This document shows positions 26,751-28,950 of a stretch of 28,950 nucleotides of DNA, piece by piece. Location of the stretch: assembly GCA_003640385.1 (NCBI GenBank), contig RCAB01000653.1:1-28950 (forward strand), read 5' to 3'. The notes under the pieces are model-generated. The model was not told where the DNA came from. It searched no databases and worked only from the letters and a program-made list of their open reading frames with translations. The position numbers and the translations under genes are program-made. This DNA is from Setaria digitata. Taxonomy: Eukaryota; Nematoda; Chromadorea; Rhabditida; Setariidae. Position 1 is the stretch's first letter. Each line of letters opens with the position of its first letter.

Positions 26751-28328
26751 ATGAAAACGGAAATGAGTGATATTTTCGGTCTGTTAAAAGTGCTGGATGA
26801 ATTGAAACATTTGAAAAGAACTGGATGGATGAAATTCAACGTTCGTTGAGTTTGCACTTTTTTTTCACCGAGAATTTTTGTTCAGTCTCCCTCTCCGTTT
26901 CTTTCCATGCTCAGTATTCGTCTATGCAAATTGTTGTTTTTAACTTTTGCTAGTTTTTTTTTTTTTGATAGATTCCGAAGTGAGATTCACTAAACGTGTT
27001 GTTTTGTAGTTTTTTTTTTCTTTTTTTTAGTTTTGTTGTTTTTAGTTTTTGCATATTTTGTGACTTTCTACACAAAGCTATCCTGGTATTTGTTCCATTT
27101 AAAAATTGAAATACAATAGATTGGCTGTGCTTAGCTATTTCATCGTAAAAATTTTTAGATTCCGGAACCAGAAACAGTAGCCTGTCATATGTATCGTATG
27201 GCAGTGCTTGCAATGCTATTGGATTGTGACTGCGATCGTGCCAAATGTGTAAGAATGACATTGGTGCACGATCTCGGTGAGGCTATTATAGGTGATATTA
27301 CTCCACACTGCGGAATCTCGACTGCCGAAAAGCATCGACTAGAAGATGAGGTTTATTTTTACACATCAGAATTACAGATGTTTTTTTTTTTTCAACTTCA
27401 ATTTAATGATTATGGAGTTCTTGGTGGAAATCTTAAGTTCATTTTAAATGAGTGGAATTTTTTTTTCCAAATAATGCTAGTCAAGTTATCTAGCAGTTAA
27501 AAGAGGATTGACTACACCAGTATGAAGATGGGATGTAGCAATCCTTTTATTTGTGCTTTTAAGCATTACTTGAACCATATACAGGCTATGAAGAAAATTA
27601 CGGAGATGGTGCCATCAGCGGCTGGCTCTGATTGGTATTCGTTATGGCAAGAATATGAAGCCAGTGAAACGAAAGAAGCTAAAGTTGTTAAACATTTGGA
27701 TAAATTTGATATGGTTGTTCAAGCTTTTCACTACGAACAGAAATACGGTGCTGGTAAGTATGTTGTTAATCTGTGCAGAATGCCAGTTTTTTTTTTTATA
27801 TTGGTAACAGCTCAGCTTTTTTCCTTTCTTGAGTGCCAGAGAAAAAAGTCCAAAAATCCATTGTTTTTCAAATGCATGCTACAGCATATTTATGATGAAA
27901 TTTTATTATCGACATCATTGTCAATTTATAATAGATATCTCACTCCCGGGGTTTATATTCTTGGAAATTTTATGTTATTGCTATTGCCTAATAGGTTACT
28001 GATCTGGTTATCTAATAAATTCTTCGTATGAATTCCAATTCAATTCATATATCTTGTGGTATAGAAGCAATGAGAACATAATAGTGTCGAAATGTTGCGA
28101 AGTAGAGTTTTAGGATGAGTCGAGAAAAAATGTGAATTTTCTTCTTTTTTAATTATGGCAAAATATAATTAGGCTTCAGATTTGGAAGAATTTTTCAATT
28201 CAACAAAAGATTCATTTACGCTAGAACCTTTTATATCATGGGTTAAGGAACTGCGAATGAAACGATTGCTAAATAGAAAGGAAGTACAAGAACACAATAA
28301 TGTTTCTTCAGTAAATAGTAACTGTTAG
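26751..28328 (+). CDS. hddc2: HD-domain 5'-deoxynucleotidase, HDDC2/YfbR family
   Basis: Metal-dependent HD-domain phosphohydrolase that, by family, removes phosphate from deoxynucleoside 5'-monophosphates. Four exons give 199 residues: 26751-26840, 27159-27350, 27585-27753 and 28180-28328. Phases agree. The protein aligns along its length with human HDDC2: LKHLKRTGW, PETVACHMYRMAVLAM, the HD motif LVHDLGEAIIGDI, the SLWQEYE segment, KHLDKFDMVVQA, and the C-terminal DLEEFFNST helix. The metal ligands expected from YfbR are present: His40, His67-Asp68 and Asp133. The residue just before the first metal His is Cys instead of the Asp or Glu usual in the family (SDH in human, SEH in YfbR). The exon 1 donor is AAC|GTTCGT, chosen because it restores the alignment exactly. 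For exon 4 the acceptor CTTCAG at 28179 keeps frame; AATTAG seven bases earlier does not. Confidence 0.93.
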
Positions 28329-28530
28329 TAATGTATTTTTGCTCGTGACTTTTTTGTGTTGTACTGGAATATTGATTTATGTGAGTTGTTAAAACCGAGG
28401 TAATATTGATCTTCATCTCATTTTGCAATCATATCACTAAGCTATTAATTTATTTAATCCCGAACAATCTTTCTTCCAAATTTTTCTTTGTTATTTTCTT
28501 CCCAAAATTGGTAAACAAAGCTACATTTAA
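28329..28530. other. convergent spacer after the HD-domain gene
   Basis: A short AT-rich interval between the stop of the HD-domain gene and the stop of the minus-strand gene at the right edge. No clear polyadenylation hexamer or other feature was recognised. Confidence 0.5.
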
Positions 28531-28920
28531 TCATTCAATTTCTTTTAAAATCGCCATTCCAGTAATCATAGTAAATTTTCGGTGAATTGCTTCTTCTTCG
28601 TTACTGAAGTACTCTTTCGTCTCAGCAAGAATTTCTCGTGTCTGCAGATTACAAGAAAATTTTAATTCATTTCGCCATAATTTTTCCTCTGCTTCTATGT
28701 AAAGAATATCATGCTATATGATAGCATAACATTATGATTGAAATAAATACATCTTTTATCCCTTAAAATTTTCAAAATTGGTTATTTTCATGTCCCCCTA
28801 AGTTATCTTAACGAAGAATTTATTCTGCGATGACATTAGAGGATCAACAATTAATTTCATATATTCAGTGGATTGGAATTTCATGATCGGTTTAGTTTTT
28901 TCATCGTCGTTTACCCAAAA
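28531..28920 (-). CDS. 3' end of an unidentified gene, running off the right edge
   Basis: I do not recognise this protein. A terminal exon at 28641-28531 has a strong acceptor (TTTTCTTGTAATCTGCAG) and 36 codons ending FTMITGMAILKEIE before TGA. A preceding coding-like exon on the same strand runs from about 28920 (start unclear, possibly beyond the window) to 28813, includes FQSTEYMKLIVDPLMSSQ, and ends at a GTTAAG donor. The two join in phase across a 171-base intron. The joined peptide is charged, with Tyr-, Phe- and Glu-rich helical stretches such as LAETKEYFSNEEE. No signal peptide, metal motif or known domain is visible in this part. Confidence 0.5.
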
Positions 28921-28950
28921 CTTTAAATTAAATTTTCTTTTTTTTTTTTT

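Overview
The window is nuclear DNA of a nematode, most likely a spirurid/filarial (clade III) worm. It is very AT-rich. Genes are split into many short exons by GT-AG introns whose 3' ends look like TTTTCAG. Several first exons follow a TTTCAG-type site just before the ATG, which suggests spliced-leader trans-splicing. Encoded proteins are animal-like, and one belongs to the TTBK/CK1 kinase group that is expanded in worms. No bacterial-type operons, CRISPR arrays, rRNA or tRNA genes were seen. The species cannot be fixed from the sequence alone.

Layout, left to right. (1) 1-970: a 30-bp tandem repeat at the left edge and coding-like minus-strand segments, including a candidate three-exon gene of 71 codons. 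(2) 2237-6251, plus: a tau-tubulin-kinase-like gene (7 exons) whose N-lobe exons are not visible. (3) 7261-10346, minus: a WDR5 orthologue (9 exons, 388 aa) with an added polyglutamine N-terminus. (4) 10347-12157: the head-to-head spacer between wdr-5 and rpc-1, holding a 42-bp tandem repeat and an unexplained spliced coding-like exon. (5) 12158-22647, plus: the largest subunit of RNA polymerase III (27 exons, 1404 aa), the main gene of the window. (6) 22648-24227: an AT-microsatellite-rich spacer. (7) 24228-26351, minus: endonuclease III/NTH1 (6 exons, 260 aa). (8) 26751-28328, plus: an HDDC2-type HD-domain nucleotidase (4 exons, 199 aa), head-to-head with nth-1. (9) 28531-28920, minus: the 3' end of an unidentified gene that leaves the window on the right.

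Gene models were built by hand. For the four complete genes every exon junction keeps frame, and the proteins align end to end with known families. The genes are mostly housekeeping: chromatin methylation scaffold, Pol III transcription, base-excision repair and nucleotide clean-up. They do not form one pathway. Orientation alternates, giving two divergent pairs (wdr-5/rpc-1 and nth-1/hddc2) and two convergent pairs (kinase/wdr-5 and rpc-1/nth-1).

I found no clear new multi-gene system. The most open items are the short unassigned coding-like exons: 570-969 minus, 11836-11997 minus, 21221-21319 minus inside an rpc-1 intron, and 28531-28920 minus. Tandem in-frame splice acceptors next to the Pol III trigger loop are also worth checking.
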